Source of the DNA: Deinococcus humi
GTDB taxonomy: Bacteria; Deinococcota; Deinococci; Deinococcales; Deinococcaceae
Reading direction: 5' to 3'
DNA: 64,000 bases
Assembly: GCF_014201875.1 (NCBI RefSeq)
Contig: NZ_JACHFL010000002.1
Span: 310,001-374,000 of the forward strand
This document shows, piece by piece, positions 50,783 through 59,731 of the stretch. Under the pieces are notes generated by a model, which saw only the letters and a list, made by a program, of their open reading frames with translations, ran no database searches and had not been told where the DNA came from. A program made the translations under genes and the position numbers. The stretch's first letter is position 1; each line of letters begins with the position of its first letter.

Positions 50783-52699
50783 TTAGTCTTCTCTCTGCTC
50801 AATCTCCTCGCCCTTCTTACTCCATTCCTCCATCTTGCGTTCCAGCGCCAGCTCTAGATCGTGGGCAGTCTGGCCCAGCGCAGTGAAATCGGCGTCAGGG
50901 GGGGCGCTGTTTAAGGCAGCCTGTGCGTTTTCCAGCTCGGTTTCCAGGCGGGCGATCTCAGCCTCAATGGCTTCCACTTCACGCTTCAGGTGCCACAAAC
51001 CCTTGGCCCTCGGGGCCGTGGCCTTTGGGGCCGCTTTAGCCTCAGCGTGTGCTGCCTGCCTTTCTTCCTCGGCTTCCAGTTCGGCCAAGCTGCGGTGCTT
51101 GGCCCGGTAGTCCTCCCAGCCAGGGTACTCGTGGAAATGGCCGTCCTCAATCAGCCAGATCCGGTCCGCCAGACCCTCGATAAAGGCGCGGTCGTGGCTG
51201 ACCATCAGCAGTGTGCCGTCGAAGTCCTCCAGGGCAATTTCCAGGGCCTCCACCATTTCCATGTCCAAGTGGTTGGTCGGCTCGTCCATCACCAGCAGGT
51301 TGCGGTCCTCCTGCGCCAGCTTGAGCAGCGCCAGCCGTGCCCGCTCGCCACCGGACAGGATACGGGCAGGCTTGTCGTGCTGATCGAAGGGGAACATGAA
51401 GGTGCCCAGCAGATCGTGGGCCTGGGGATCTTTCTGCACGTATTCGCGGGCCACGTCGTAGAGGGTCTGGTCGGGGGAGACGCCGCGCAGGGCCTGATCG
51501 TAGTAACCCACGCCCACGCGGGCACCAGTCAGCACGCGTCCGCGGGGATCATCGCTGCTTTCCTGGCCCAGCAACGTCCGCAGCAGGGTGGTCTTGCCTG
51601 CCCCGTTGCGCCCGATGATTGCGATGCGCTCGCCCCAGCGCACCTGCACGTTCACGTCCTCGAACAGGGTGCGGGTGTGACCGTCCTCAAGGGGAATGCG
51701 CCGCGTCAGGTGACGGGCATCCAGGACGATGTCGCCGCTACCAGGGGCATGAAAGGTGATGCGGGCGCTGCGCTCCTCCGGGGGTGGGGCGGCAGTGGCG
51801 CGGGCTTGCATGCGGTCCACCCGGGCCTGCATCGCCTTGGCGCGGCGGGCCAGCTTACTCATGCCCAGGCCCCAGATTTTCATGCGGTCCGCACTGCTCT
51901 GCAGGCTGGAAATCTGGCGGGCGTCCTGCGCGGCGCGCGCCGCCTGCAGTTCCAGTTCTGCGTCCAGCGCAGCGCGGAAGGTGCTGTAGTTGCCCGGATA
52001 CGTCCGTAGGGTGCCGCCGCGCAGATGGGCGGTCTCGTTGGTTACGCGGTCCAGAAAGGTGCGGTCATGGCTGATTACCAGCACCGCGCCGGGGTAGCGT
52101 CCCAGGAAGTTCTCAAGCCACTCCACCATCACAATGTCCAGATGGTTGGTCGGCTCGTCCAGCAGCAGCACATCCGGGTTTTCCACCAGCAGCGCTGCCA
52201 AACCCAGGCGGGTGCGCTCGCCGCCGCTGAGGCTCTCGGCGAGCGTGCTTTCGCGCCCCCGGAAGCCGAACGCCAGCGTGACGGCCTCCTTACGGCTGCG
52301 GCGCTCGAAGCCCCCACGCCGGACGTAGTGCTCCAGGATTTCCTCGTGACGCAGGATACTCTCGGGCGTTCCGGCGCTCATGGCCTGCGCGGCCTCGGCC
52401 AGCTCGGCTTCCAGCGCGTCCAGATCGTGGAAGGCTGCGTTCAGTACGCTGTCCACCGTCGAGTTCCTTTCAAAGACCGGGTCCTGTTGTAAGGAGCGCA
52501 CGCGCACCCCAGGCGCCCGGCGCACACTGCCCCCGTCGGGGAGGATCTGGCCGGTCAGCAGGCGCAGCAAGGTGGTCTTGCCCGCCCCATTGCGGCCCAC
52601 CAGACCGATGCGGTCGCCGCCCCTGACGGCGAAAGTGACCTCTGAAAGTACGGTGGCGGGACCGTAATCTTTGATGGCGTCCTGCACAGCAACAAGCAC
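50783..52699 (-). CDS. ABC-F ATPase (Uup-like)
   Basis: 638 residues with two nucleotide-binding domains and no membrane segments. Walker A GRNGAGKTT twice (about 34-42 and 353-361), signatures LSGGERTRLGLAAL and LSGGERARLALLKL. The ABC-F linker (about 245-300) holds AQDARQISSLQSS and is followed by KAMQARVDRMQARA. A C-terminal coiled coil (about 565-638, KREVEAIEAEIARLETELENA) as in Uup. ABC-F proteins act on stalled ribosomes. GTG start at 52699, 7 nt behind TATACT (52707-52712): leaderless with GTG. Confidence 0.93.
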   Translation of the reverse strand: MLVAVQDAIKDYGPATVLSEVTFAVRGGDRIGLVGRNGAGKTTLLRLLTGQILPDGGSVRRAPGVRVRSLQQDPVFERNSTVDSVLNAAFHDLDALEAELAEAAQAMSAGTPESILRHEEILEHYVRRGGFERRSRKEAVTLAFGFRGRESTLAESLSGGERTRLGLAALLVENPDVLLLDEPTNHLDIVMVEWLENFLGRYPGAVLVISHDRTFLDRVTNETAHLRGGTLRTYPGNYSTFRAALDAELELQAARAAQDARQISSLQSSADRMKIWGLGMSKLARRAKAMQARVDRMQARATAAPPPEERSARITFHAPGSGDIVLDARHLTRRIPLEDGHTRTLFEDVNVQVRWGERIAIIGRNGAGKTTLLRTLLGQESSDDPRGRVLTGARVGVGYYDQALRGVSPDQTLYDVAREYVQKDPQAHDLLGTFMFPFDQHDKPARILSGGERARLALLKLAQEDRNLLVMDEPTNHLDMEMVEALEIALEDFDGTLLMVSHDRAFIEGLADRIWLIEDGHFHEYPGWEDYRAKHRSLAELEAEEERQAAHAEAKAAPKATAPRAKGLWHLKREVEAIEAEIARLETELENAQAALNSAPPDADFTALGQTAHDLELALERKMEEWSKKGEEIEQRED

Positions 52700-52744
52700 G
52701 CCCTTTAGTATACCTTGGGTTGGTCTTCTGTCTGGTTTTTCTCG

Positions 52745-52750
52745 TAAACT
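52745..52750 (+). promoter_or_regulatory. -10 element of the FecR gene
   Basis: TAAACT, 10 nt before the ATG at 52761, with GGAAGG in the gap acting as ribosome site. Confidence 0.45.
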
Positions 52751-52760
52751 GGAAGGCGAG

Positions 52761-54368
52761 ATGGTGAAAACGCTTCCCGGTGTTCCTGCCGGTCAGGGCC
52801 AGAGGACGTCGGGGCAAGCCCCAGCTGTTCTAGCACTGTGGCTGTGTCTGGGAAGCCTGGCGGGTGCGCAGCAGACGCCACCCAGCTTGCAGGCCGCGCA
52901 GGGCCGGGTGGAGATCAGTGGTCCGGGCGGGATCTGGCAGGCCCAGAATGCTCCCGCTGAGATTACCACCCGGCTGCGGACAGGGACGGGACGCGCGGTC
53001 TTGAAAGAGGGACGCTTGGGACAGGTAATCGTCGGCAGTGCTTCCGAGTTGCGGCGCTACCGCGACGAGGCCGATCTGCTTTCAGGTCGGTTCTATCTGC
53101 GTGGGCCGGTGAGCGTGCATGTCGCCGGACGCCACCTAGTCATGGACGGTGCGGGAGAACTTCGCGTCGATCTGGGGGGCACCGAAAGGCGAGTGGCGGT
53201 GATCGCCGGACGCCTGCGGATCGCGCTAAGGGGACAGGCGATGGAGGTGGGTACGGGGCAGCAGGTCGCGCTGGACAGCGGCAGGCTCAGCGTCTTCAGG
53301 GAGACCGATCCGTGGTATGCCGCCTCGTTCCAGGGCGTGGGGGCGGCGACAGTAGAGGCCGTCCGGGGTCAGGTCAGGCTGCTGGAACGCGGAAACTCGC
53401 GGCCGGCAGGTCTGGGGGACGACCTGAAACCCGGCGCCGCGCTGAACACCGGAGCGAACGCCTGGGCCGAGATCGGGTTCACGGGTGGCGGTTACCTGCG
53501 GCTGAATGCCCAGAGCGAACTGAGCGTGGTCAGCATTGAGCGCACGGGCGCGGGCCGCGAGGTGCTGCTCAAATTGCAGAAGGGTACCGCCTGGAACGTG
53601 GTGGAAAAGGGTCAGGGCGGCTACCGCATCGACACGCCGGTGATCAGTACCGCTGTGCGCGGCACGGTCTTCCGGCTGGATGCGAACGGTCTGGTCAAAG
53701 TGTTCGACGGTCAGGTGGCACTGCCCGGTCAGGCGGCGGCGCCGGGGCGGGTCGAGGGGCTGGTCACGCCGGGTCAGCAGCGGGGTTCCGGCGGCCAACT
53801 CGCGCCGCTGCAACTGGATGCCCTGGACCGCTTCAACATCGCGCAGGACGCGTTGCGGGCGCAGCCGCTGAGCCTGACCCTGGAACTGGCGGGCCGCAGC
53901 CTGCAGGAATTAGCGCTCTCGGCCCGCAGCCTACCTGACGCGCAGGTCACGCTGACCGTGGCTGGCCAGACTGTCCCCTTAACTGGCGAGAACGGCACCT
54001 TCCGTCTGGAACGTCTGAAAACGTCACTTCCCGAGGGCAAATACACCGTAACCGTCCGCGCCCAGCGTTACGGGCAGACCCTGACGCGCCGGCAGATCCT
54101 CACAGTGGACCGCACACCTCCACAACTGAGCGGGCTGTCGGTGAGCCGTGTGGGCCGCATCCTGACCCTGAGCGGCGCAGTGACCGACGCGGCTGAGCCC
54201 CACGTCAGCCTGAGCCTTGACATTGGGGGCGAGCGGTACACCCGCACTGTAGAGACCCGTGATGGTGGCCATTTTTCCTGGTCCGTGCCGCTGCCGTCTT
54301 CCGGCGCCCCCGCCTCGCTCACCCTTCGGGACAGCGCCGACAACCGGAGTCATGTTCAGCTTCCCTGA
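52761..54368 (+). CDS. FecR-domain extracytoplasmic protein
   Basis: 535 residues. N-terminal membrane signal (ALWLCLGSLAGAQ), then two FecR-like beta domains. The first (about 40-180) has TRLRTGTGRAVLKEGRLGQV and STASELRRYR-like strands; the second (about 195-340) shows the typical RIDTPVISTAVRGTVFRLD. A C-terminal part of two Ig-like domains (about 380-535) with TVDRTPPQLSGLSVSRVG follows. FecR domains read signals across the envelope. Its 17-nt overlap with the next gene, a CHASE2 sensor, suggests both work as one extracytoplasmic sensing unit. No FecI sigma factor is near. Confidence 0.85.
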   Translation: MVKTLPGVPAGQGQRTSGQAPAVLALWLCLGSLAGAQQTPPSLQAAQGRVEISGPGGIWQAQNAPAEITTRLRTGTGRAVLKEGRLGQVIVGSASELRRYRDEADLLSGRFYLRGPVSVHVAGRHLVMDGAGELRVDLGGTERRVAVIAGRLRIALRGQAMEVGTGQQVALDSGRLSVFRETDPWYAASFQGVGAATVEAVRGQVRLLERGNSRPAGLGDDLKPGAALNTGANAWAEIGFTGGGYLRLNAQSELSVVSIERTGAGREVLLKLQKGTAWNVVEKGQGGYRIDTPVISTAVRGTVFRLDANGLVKVFDGQVALPGQAAAPGRVEGLVTPGQQRGSGGQLAPLQLDALDRFNIAQDALRAQPLSLTLELAGRSLQELALSARSLPDAQVTLTVAGQTVPLTGENGTFRLERLKTSLPEGKYTVTVRAQRYGQTLTRRQILTVDRTPPQLSGLSVSRVGRILTLSGAVTDAAEPHVSLSLDIGGERYTRTVETRDGGHFSWSVPLPSSGAPASLTLRDSADNRSHVQLP

Positions 54369-55851
54369 CGCCACACCGGGCCGTCCGGGCCTGACCCGTC
54401 CCCTCCGGCGCTACACCGTGCCGCTGGCGGCGCTGCTGGCGGTGGTGCTGGTCTGGACGATGCCCACGAACGCTCTGCTGTGGGACGCCCTGAACCGTGC
54501 CCTGCCCAGTCCCCCCGACGCCCGGGTGGTGGTGGTGGGCATCGACGACGCGACGCTGCGCGATTATGGACGCATCGGCAACTGGCCGCGCGAACTGTAC
54601 GGGCAGGCCCTGAATACCCTGGAACAGGCCGGGGCCGCCGCCATCGGCATTGATGTGTTGCTGGGTGACCCGGCGCGTAACGACGCCGCCCTGGCCGCAG
54701 TCTTCAGCCGCCCCAATGTGGTGCTGGCGACCGCGCCGGGTGAGGCCACGACCCTGCGTCCCGACTGGCGTTCGCCCACCGGTGTCAGCGCCCTTAACCT
54801 GAGTGAGGACGGGATCGTGCGCTCGTTCCAGACCGCCTACCCGGCCCCCGATGCGCCGAACGGGCTGGCCCCCAGCTTCGCGCGACAGCTGGCCGTGGCG
54901 GCGGGACGCAGCGTTCCGCTTGATACGCACTCGCGCATCCTGCGCTACAGCGCACCTGATCCGCAGCGCCTGCCCGTGATTCCCTTCCGGGACGTGGTGA
55001 ACGGCACCATTCGCTACGGCGATATTCAGAACCGGGTGGTGGTGCTGGGCCTGACTGCCAGTGGCGTGCCCGGGCCAGCGGTGCGCGACGTGACCGGTCA
55101 ACCCGTGTCTGGTGTGGAATTGCAGGCGCGGGCGGTCTCAAGCCTGCTCAGCCCACCGTTTACCTCGATGCCGCTTTGGACCATCGCGCTGGTCGGGGTA
55201 CTGGCCGCTGTCTCCGCCGCGCTGGCCGGGGGGTTGTGGGGCTTCTGGATCGCGCTCCTGGCCCTGGCTCTGTCTGTGCCCTACTGGCTGTTCAACACGC
55301 TGTTGCCCGGCGTCACGCTGTCGATGTGCGCGGTACTGGGCAGCGGGCTGGTCATGCTGGAACGCTGGTGGGCACTTCGCCATTCCGGCGTACGCGACCC
55401 CCTCACGGGCTTCGGCAACCGCCTGGCCTTCACACGCGCCATCGAGGGGCGCTGGCAGGGTCGTCACAACCGCCCGCTGGGCCTACTGCTGGTGGACCTC
55501 AGTGGGTTTCGTAAGGTCAATGCGACGTATGGCCACGCCGCCGGGGACGAGTTGCTGCGCGAACTGGCCGGGCGCATCATGGAACACAAACGCCGCGGCG
55601 ACCTGATCTTCCGCTGGGGGCCGGACGAATTCGCCGTGCTGCTCTACAACATGCCCCCGGCCGAACTGGCGGACCTGACCCGCCGGGTGCAGCTCTCGCT
55701 GGATGCCATGTCCTACCGTGACCTGCCCCTGCGGGCCAGCGTCGGCGGAGCCAGCACCGGCCCTGAAATCAACAGCCCCACCGACCTGATTGAGGCCGCC
55801 AGCCGCAGCCGTTACCGCATCAAGTACCAGCGCGAGCAGTGGCGGGAGTAA
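54352..55851 (+). CDS. CHASE2-GGDEF membrane sensor with altered active site
   Basis: 499 residues from ATG 54352. Membrane segment (about 22-38), extracytoplasmic CHASE2 domain (about 40-270, DARVVVVGIDDATLRDYGRIG and GAAAIGIDVLLGDP), three further membrane segments (about 275-335), then a GGDEF domain (about 345-490). The motif is GPDEF (423-427): a Pro replaces the second Gly. The I-site RxxD is intact (RRGD, 414-417, five residues before). The loop usually IND is VNA. So binding of c-di-GMP is likelier than making it. It overlaps the FecR gene upstream and 32 bp of a convergent GNAT gene. Confidence 0.85.
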   Translation: MFSFPDATPGRPGLTRPLRRYTVPLAALLAVVLVWTMPTNALLWDALNRALPSPPDARVVVVGIDDATLRDYGRIGNWPRELYGQALNTLEQAGAAAIGIDVLLGDPARNDAALAAVFSRPNVVLATAPGEATTLRPDWRSPTGVSALNLSEDGIVRSFQTAYPAPDAPNGLAPSFARQLAVAAGRSVPLDTHSRILRYSAPDPQRLPVIPFRDVVNGTIRYGDIQNRVVVLGLTASGVPGPAVRDVTGQPVSGVELQARAVSSLLSPPFTSMPLWTIALVGVLAAVSAALAGGLWGFWIALLALALSVPYWLFNTLLPGVTLSMCAVLGSGLVMLERWWALRHSGVRDPLTGFGNRLAFTRAIEGRWQGRHNRPLGLLLVDLSGFRKVNATYGHAAGDELLRELAGRIMEHKRRGDLIFRWGPDEFAVLLYNMPPAELADLTRRVQLSLDAMSYRDLPLRASVGGASTGPEINSPTDLIEAASRSRYRIKYQREQWRE

Positions 55852-56848
55852 CGACTTCTGTACCGACGTCGCGCCGGAGCGTGATGCGTGCGCCCTCGCG
55901 GACGAATCCCAGCTGCTCATTCACCGCCAGCATAGGCCGATTGATGCTGTGGTTCCCGGTGCGTGAGCCCGTGAATCCCCGTTCCAGCGCGGCGCGGGCG
56001 GCGGCCAGCTTGAGCGCTAACGCAACGCCGTGCCCACGCCATTCCGGCAGGACGCCCGTCAGGCCGTTGTGGAGGATGCCGGGACGGGTGGGGATGGGGA
56101 CATGCAATTCGCTTATTCCCACCCACTCGCCGTCCGGGGCCACGGCGATAAAAACGCCCTCGGGCAAGAGCTGCACGCCCGCGCGGCGTTGCCAGACCTC
56201 GAAGGGCCACACATTGATAGGAGTGGTGCTGGGCACATCGCGCAGCAGGGCGGCCACCAGGGCGTAGAGGCGGCGCTGCTGTGCCTCCCCGAAGCTCCCC
56301 AACTCCGAGAGGGGCTGGATTGTGATGCCCGCCGCTGCCACCCGCGCCTCGGTTTCGGCGAATCGGGCAAAGTCCAGTGTCCGCAGATCCAGCGTGCTGT
56401 GCCACATGCGGTCATGCTCGGCGTATCCGCGTGCCCGCAAGAAGCGGTGCTCCCACCAGTCCTCATGGACATGCGAGACAAGAACGCTGGCGCCGTGGGT
56501 CAGAGCGTGTTCCTCTGCCAGTCTCAGCAGCGTTGCGGCCAGCTCACCGCCCGCCTCGTCCGGACGGGTGCGAATCAGGACTTCCAGCCAGCCGGGATGC
56601 CCGTCCATGCGCGGCACGCCTGTTTCAGCCAGGCCCACGATCTCGCCGCCACGCAGGGCCAACAGCTGACGGTGCGGTTCGCCGGGTGTCCGGCCGGCCT
56701 CCAGGCGCTCCAGATCCTCCACCGATCTGGGCGCGTCGGGGTGGGCGGCACTCAGAAAGTCGGCCAGCTGGGGGAAATCGGCGGCGCTTCCCTCTCGGAA
56801 GTGCAGGTCTGGCAAGCTGGGTGCGGAGAAGGGGTCGGTGTGTTCCAT
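55820..56848 (-). CDS. GNAT-family acetyltransferase, two-domain
   Basis: 342 residues from the ATG at 56848. Two GNAT-type halves: the first (about 10-150) with FREGSAADFPQLADFL and GGELAATLLRLAEEHALTHG, the second (about 170-335) with TIQPLSELGSFGEAQQRRL and the better-kept acetyl-CoA region LTGVLPEWRGHGVALALKLA (R-G-H-G-V-A pattern), ending in NRPMLAVNEQLGFVREG. The substrate is not clear. It overlaps the CHASE2-GGDEF gene by 32 bp tail to tail. Confidence 0.88.
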   Translation of the reverse strand: MEHTDPFSAPSLPDLHFREGSAADFPQLADFLSAAHPDAPRSVEDLERLEAGRTPGEPHRQLLALRGGEIVGLAETGVPRMDGHPGWLEVLIRTRPDEAGGELAATLLRLAEEHALTHGASVLVSHVHEDWWEHRFLRARGYAEHDRMWHSTLDLRTLDFARFAETEARVAAAGITIQPLSELGSFGEAQQRRLYALVAALLRDVPSTTPINVWPFEVWQRRAGVQLLPEGVFIAVAPDGEWVGISELHVPIPTRPGILHNGLTGVLPEWRGHGVALALKLAAARAALERGFTGSRTGNHSINRPMLAVNEQLGFVREGARITLRRDVGTEVVTPATARAGT

Positions 56849-56907
56849 GCGTGAAGAGAACACAGGGGCGTCCGGCGTACATCAGCCAATCGGCGGATAC
56901 GCGGCAG

Positions 56908-56936
56908 AAAAAACCCTCTCCTATTTGCGGAGAGGG
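56908..56936 (-). terminator. Terminator of the radical SAM gene
   Basis: On the minus strand CCCTCTCC (56936-56929) pairs with GGAGAGGG (56921-56914), then six T (56913-56908), about 25 bp after the stop. Confidence 0.88.
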
Positions 56937-56959
56937 ACTCAAGGGGAACGGCAGGTTTC

Positions 56960-58495
56960 CTAGACGGCCAGCCCCTCGGCATGCGCGCTGACCGCCCGGG
57001 TGGCGTACTTGCCGGGAGGCAGGGTGATCAGCGAGGCGTCGTTCTCGCCGAACTCGTCCACCCAGCCCACCTCGTCCAGGGCCTTCTTCCACGCGCCGAT
57101 GCTCTCGTTGCGGTAGATCGAGTATGCCGCCATCCCGATCTCAGGCCCCCCACGCGCGATCACGCTCTCCACCCAAGCCCACTTGGCCGACACGTTTCGC
57201 AGTTCAGCGGTGCGGCGCAGTTCCTTTTGAATCCGCTTGAGCCGCGCCTCGATCACCCCCACGCCTGCGAAGGGATCGGCAAAGTGAGGCGTGTGACGCT
57301 TGGGCACGAAGGGCGAGATGCCCAGGGCGATCCGGTTGATGCCCGCCAACTCCTTGGTGAATGCGATCAGTTCACTGATATCGTCGTCGTTTTCCGGCCC
57401 CAGTCCGATCATCATGTAGACCTTGAGACCCGAGAAGCCCAGGTCACGGCTGATCTGCGCGGTCTTCAGCAGGTCCTCGGTGGTGATCCCTTTCTTGAGC
57501 CAGCGGCGCAGGCGTTCGCTGGGGGCGTCGGACGCCACCGTGAAGGTCCGCAGACCACCCGCCTTGAGAATCTCGGCCAGCTCGGCGTCCACCGTGTCGG
57601 CACGGATGCTGGACACGCCCAGCTTGACCCCGCGCTCGGTCAGCGTGCGCCCCACAAACTTGGTGTGCGGAAAGTCCGAGAGGGCCGCGCCCACCAGGCC
57701 CACCTTCTGCGCCCAATCGGGAATCACGTCCAGCAGCTCCTGACCGCCGTTGTTGCGGTTGGGGCCGTACATGGTGCGTGCCAGACAGAAGGTGCACGGG
57801 CGCGGACAGCCGCGCTGGGCTTCCACCAGGAACATATTGCTCAGCTCGCTGTGCGGCGTAACGATCTGGCTGTAAGCCGGCAGGAGTTCCTTGGGCGCGG
57901 TGGCCCACGTCGGCTCGTGCGTGTGCCGCGCGGGCAGAAAAATGCCGGGCATTCCGTCGATCAGGTCGTAGAAGTCCTCGCGGGAACTGGCCTCGCGCAG
58001 CGCGTCCGAAACGACCGGGACAATTTGTTCGCCGTCGCCGATCACGATCACGTCGGCGAAGGGGGTCAGGGGATACGGGTTGGAGGAGGTCAACGGCCCG
58101 CCGATCATCACGATGGCGTCGGTATTGTCGCGCTCCTCGCGCAGCGGACGCAGGCCCGCCACATCGAGCATGCGGATGATATTGGTCAGGTCCAGCTCGA
58201 AGGACACGCTCATGGCGAACAGCTCGCAGTCCCCGGCCTCGCGCCCGGTTTCCACCGTGGGGAGGGGCTGACCCAGCTTCTCGAAGGCCTCCACATCCTC
58301 GGGCAGGAAGGCCCGCTCGCAGGCCACCCCTTCCTCGTTGTTGAACATGCGGTAGATGACCTGATACCCCAACGAGGCCATGCCCACGCTGTAGCGATTG
58401 GGAAAGGCCAGCGTGACCCGCACCGGGGCATGCTTGAACATCGTGCCCGTTTCATCGTCCAGCAAAGGTTTAATCGTATTGCGCCAGTAACTCAA
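56960..58495 (-). CDS. Radical SAM protein with cobalamin-binding-like N-terminus
   Basis: 511 residues. The SAM-cleaving 4Fe-4S cluster motif is CPRPCTFC (CX3CX2C) in EAQRGCPRPCTFCLARTM. Upstream (about 100-210) is a B12-binding-like Rossmann domain with DVIVIGDGEQIVPVVSDAL, and downstream the TIM barrel. The arrangement matches the TIGR03960-type family, often paired with a short partner protein (absent here). Start is a TTG at 58495 with GGAGGAG only 2 nt away, an unusually short gap, so the start is not certain. A TATACT -10 (58574-58579) gives a 70-nt leader. Function unknown. Confidence 0.85.
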   Translation of the reverse strand: MSYWRNTIKPLLDDETGTMFKHAPVRVTLAFPNRYSVGMASLGYQVIYRMFNNEEGVACERAFLPEDVEAFEKLGQPLPTVETGREAGDCELFAMSVSFELDLTNIIRMLDVAGLRPLREERDNTDAIVMIGGPLTSSNPYPLTPFADVIVIGDGEQIVPVVSDALREASSREDFYDLIDGMPGIFLPARHTHEPTWATAPKELLPAYSQIVTPHSELSNMFLVEAQRGCPRPCTFCLARTMYGPNRNNGGQELLDVIPDWAQKVGLVGAALSDFPHTKFVGRTLTERGVKLGVSSIRADTVDAELAEILKAGGLRTFTVASDAPSERLRRWLKKGITTEDLLKTAQISRDLGFSGLKVYMMIGLGPENDDDISELIAFTKELAGINRIALGISPFVPKRHTPHFADPFAGVGVIEARLKRIQKELRRTAELRNVSAKWAWVESVIARGGPEIGMAAYSIYRNESIGAWKKALDEVGWVDEFGENDASLITLPPGKYATRAVSAHAEGLAV

Positions 58496-58573
58496 AACTC
58501 CTCCGGGGTGTGCGCGCAGCGGCCCCGGAAATGGCTCGGAGTCAGCACAGAGACGGGCGCGTCACAGCCGCAC

Positions 58574-58579
58574 AGTATA
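58574..58579 (-). promoter_or_regulatory. -10 element of the radical SAM gene
   Basis: TATACT on the minus strand. Predicts a leader of about 70 nt, with a ribosome site (GGAGGAG) immediately before the TTG start. Confidence 0.5.
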
Positions 58580-58639
58580 CCGCGTCTGGACCTGGGAAAT
58601 GGGGCCTGGACCGTGAATGGCGGGCGCCTGGGAAAGGGG

Positions 58640-59410
58640 TTACTCCTGAGCTTTCTTGGTCCCGGCTTTCCCCTTTGCCTTCACCGTCTCACTGAAACTC
58701 GGGACCCTGTCCCCGAAGAGAGCGTAGGCGTCACAGCGCTCGCGCAGAACGCACACGCCGCACTTGGGACGGCTCCACTGGCAGACCTGCTGGCCGTGCC
58801 TGAGCAGGTTCAGGTGCAGTTCGTACAGGAATGGCGGTTCCCCGGGCAGCACCTTCAGGAGCGCGCGGTGGGCGGCCTGCTCACCCATCAGCGGAATGGC
58901 CCCGACACGGGTGGTGATGCGGTGGACGTGGGTGTCCACTGGAAAGACCGGGTGGGCGTAATTGAACAGCAGCACCAGACTGGCTGTCTTGACCCCGACG
59001 CCGGGCAGATCGGTCAGCCATTTCAGGGCGTCCTTGCTGGGCATGTCGCGCAGGAATTCCAGGTTGTAGCCGCCGGGCGAATCACGGATGCGGCGCAGAG
59101 TTTCCTGAATACGCGGAGCCTTGCTCTCGGGGTAATTGCTGCGGCGGATGGCATGAGCCACCCTTTCGGTTGGCGCGGCGATGATGGCGTCCCAGTCGCC
59201 GATCTCGCACAGCTCGTCGTAGGCGGCGGCCTCGTCCTGCCAGGTCGTGCGCTGCGACAGGATGGTGCTGATCAACTCATGCATCGGCTCGCGCCGGGGA
59301 TCGAGGTGCCGGTCGCCGTACTCGGCATGCAACTCGCTCTTCATCCAGCGCAGCAGTTCAGCCCGCTCTTCTTCAGGGCGGGCCGCGTTCAGGACGGGTT
59401 CGGCTGTCAT
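58640..59410 (-). CDS. nth: Endonuclease III family DNA glycosylase
   Basis: 256 residues. Base-excision repair glycosylase/lyase for oxidised pyrimidines. The HhH motif LPGVGVKTASLVLL holds the catalytic Lys, with the catalytic Asp in PVDTHVHRITTR. The 4Fe-4S ligands are C-x6-C-x2-C-x5-C in CQWSRPKCGVCVLRERC. N-terminal start TILSQRT is kept in STILSQRTTWQDE. Deinococcus species carry several EndoIII paralogues, and this is one. It follows a small acidic gene by about 8 nt, so co-transcribed. Confidence 0.95.
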   Translation of the reverse strand: MTAEPVLNAARPEEERAELLRWMKSELHAEYGDRHLDPRREPMHELISTILSQRTTWQDEAAAYDELCEIGDWDAIIAAPTERVAHAIRRSNYPESKAPRIQETLRRIRDSPGGYNLEFLRDMPSKDALKWLTDLPGVGVKTASLVLLFNYAHPVFPVDTHVHRITTRVGAIPLMGEQAAHRALLKVLPGEPPFLYELHLNLLRHGQQVCQWSRPKCGVCVLRERCDAYALFGDRVPSFSETVKAKGKAGTKKAQE

Positions 59411-59418
59411 CGTCCCTG

Positions 59419-59598
59419 TCAGCTGTTGGGCGTCTCATCTTCTTCGACTGCGTCCCGGCTGCCCTCGGCGGGGCCGTCCTTGTCGGCAGGATCAAAATTG
59501 GGGGCCTTGCCCCGGTCCTGCTCGGGGATCGGCTGGCTCTGGCCCTCGGCGGGAGACTGGTTGGCGGGATCGTAACCTGGCTTGACGTCGTCGCTCAT
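59419..59598 (-). CDS. Small acidic disordered protein
   Basis: 59 residues from the ATG at 59598. Rich in Asp, Glu, Pro, Gln, Gly, without hydrophobic core: likely disordered. It lies 8 nt before the endonuclease III gene, so it may share its mRNA. I recognise no family. Confidence 0.5.
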   Translation of the reverse strand: MSDDVKPGYDPANQSPAEGQSQPIPEQDRGKAPNFDPADKDGPAEGSRDAVEEDETPNS

Positions 59599-59675
59599 GC
59601 CGTCCAATCTGCGCGTCTGGCCCTGCCCCTGAGCGCGAACGGGCTAAAGAGGACTTTAGGCAGAGGCGTGGGGGC

Positions 59676-59709
59676 AAAAAACCGGGCCTCCCAGTGATAG
59701 GAGGCCCGG
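59676..59709 (-). terminator. Terminator of the winged-helix regulator gene
   Basis: CCGGGCCTCC (59682-59691) pairs with GGAGGCCCGG (59700-59709). On the minus strand six T follow (59681-59676). Confidence 0.88.
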
Positions 59710-59731
59710 AGCGTTGTTTCGCTTGAATCGT

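Noticed and set aside
56981..59575. 864-codon plus-strand frame across the radical SAM and endonuclease III genes
   Set aside because: Covers two well-supported minus-strand genes; no domain or ribosome site fits.
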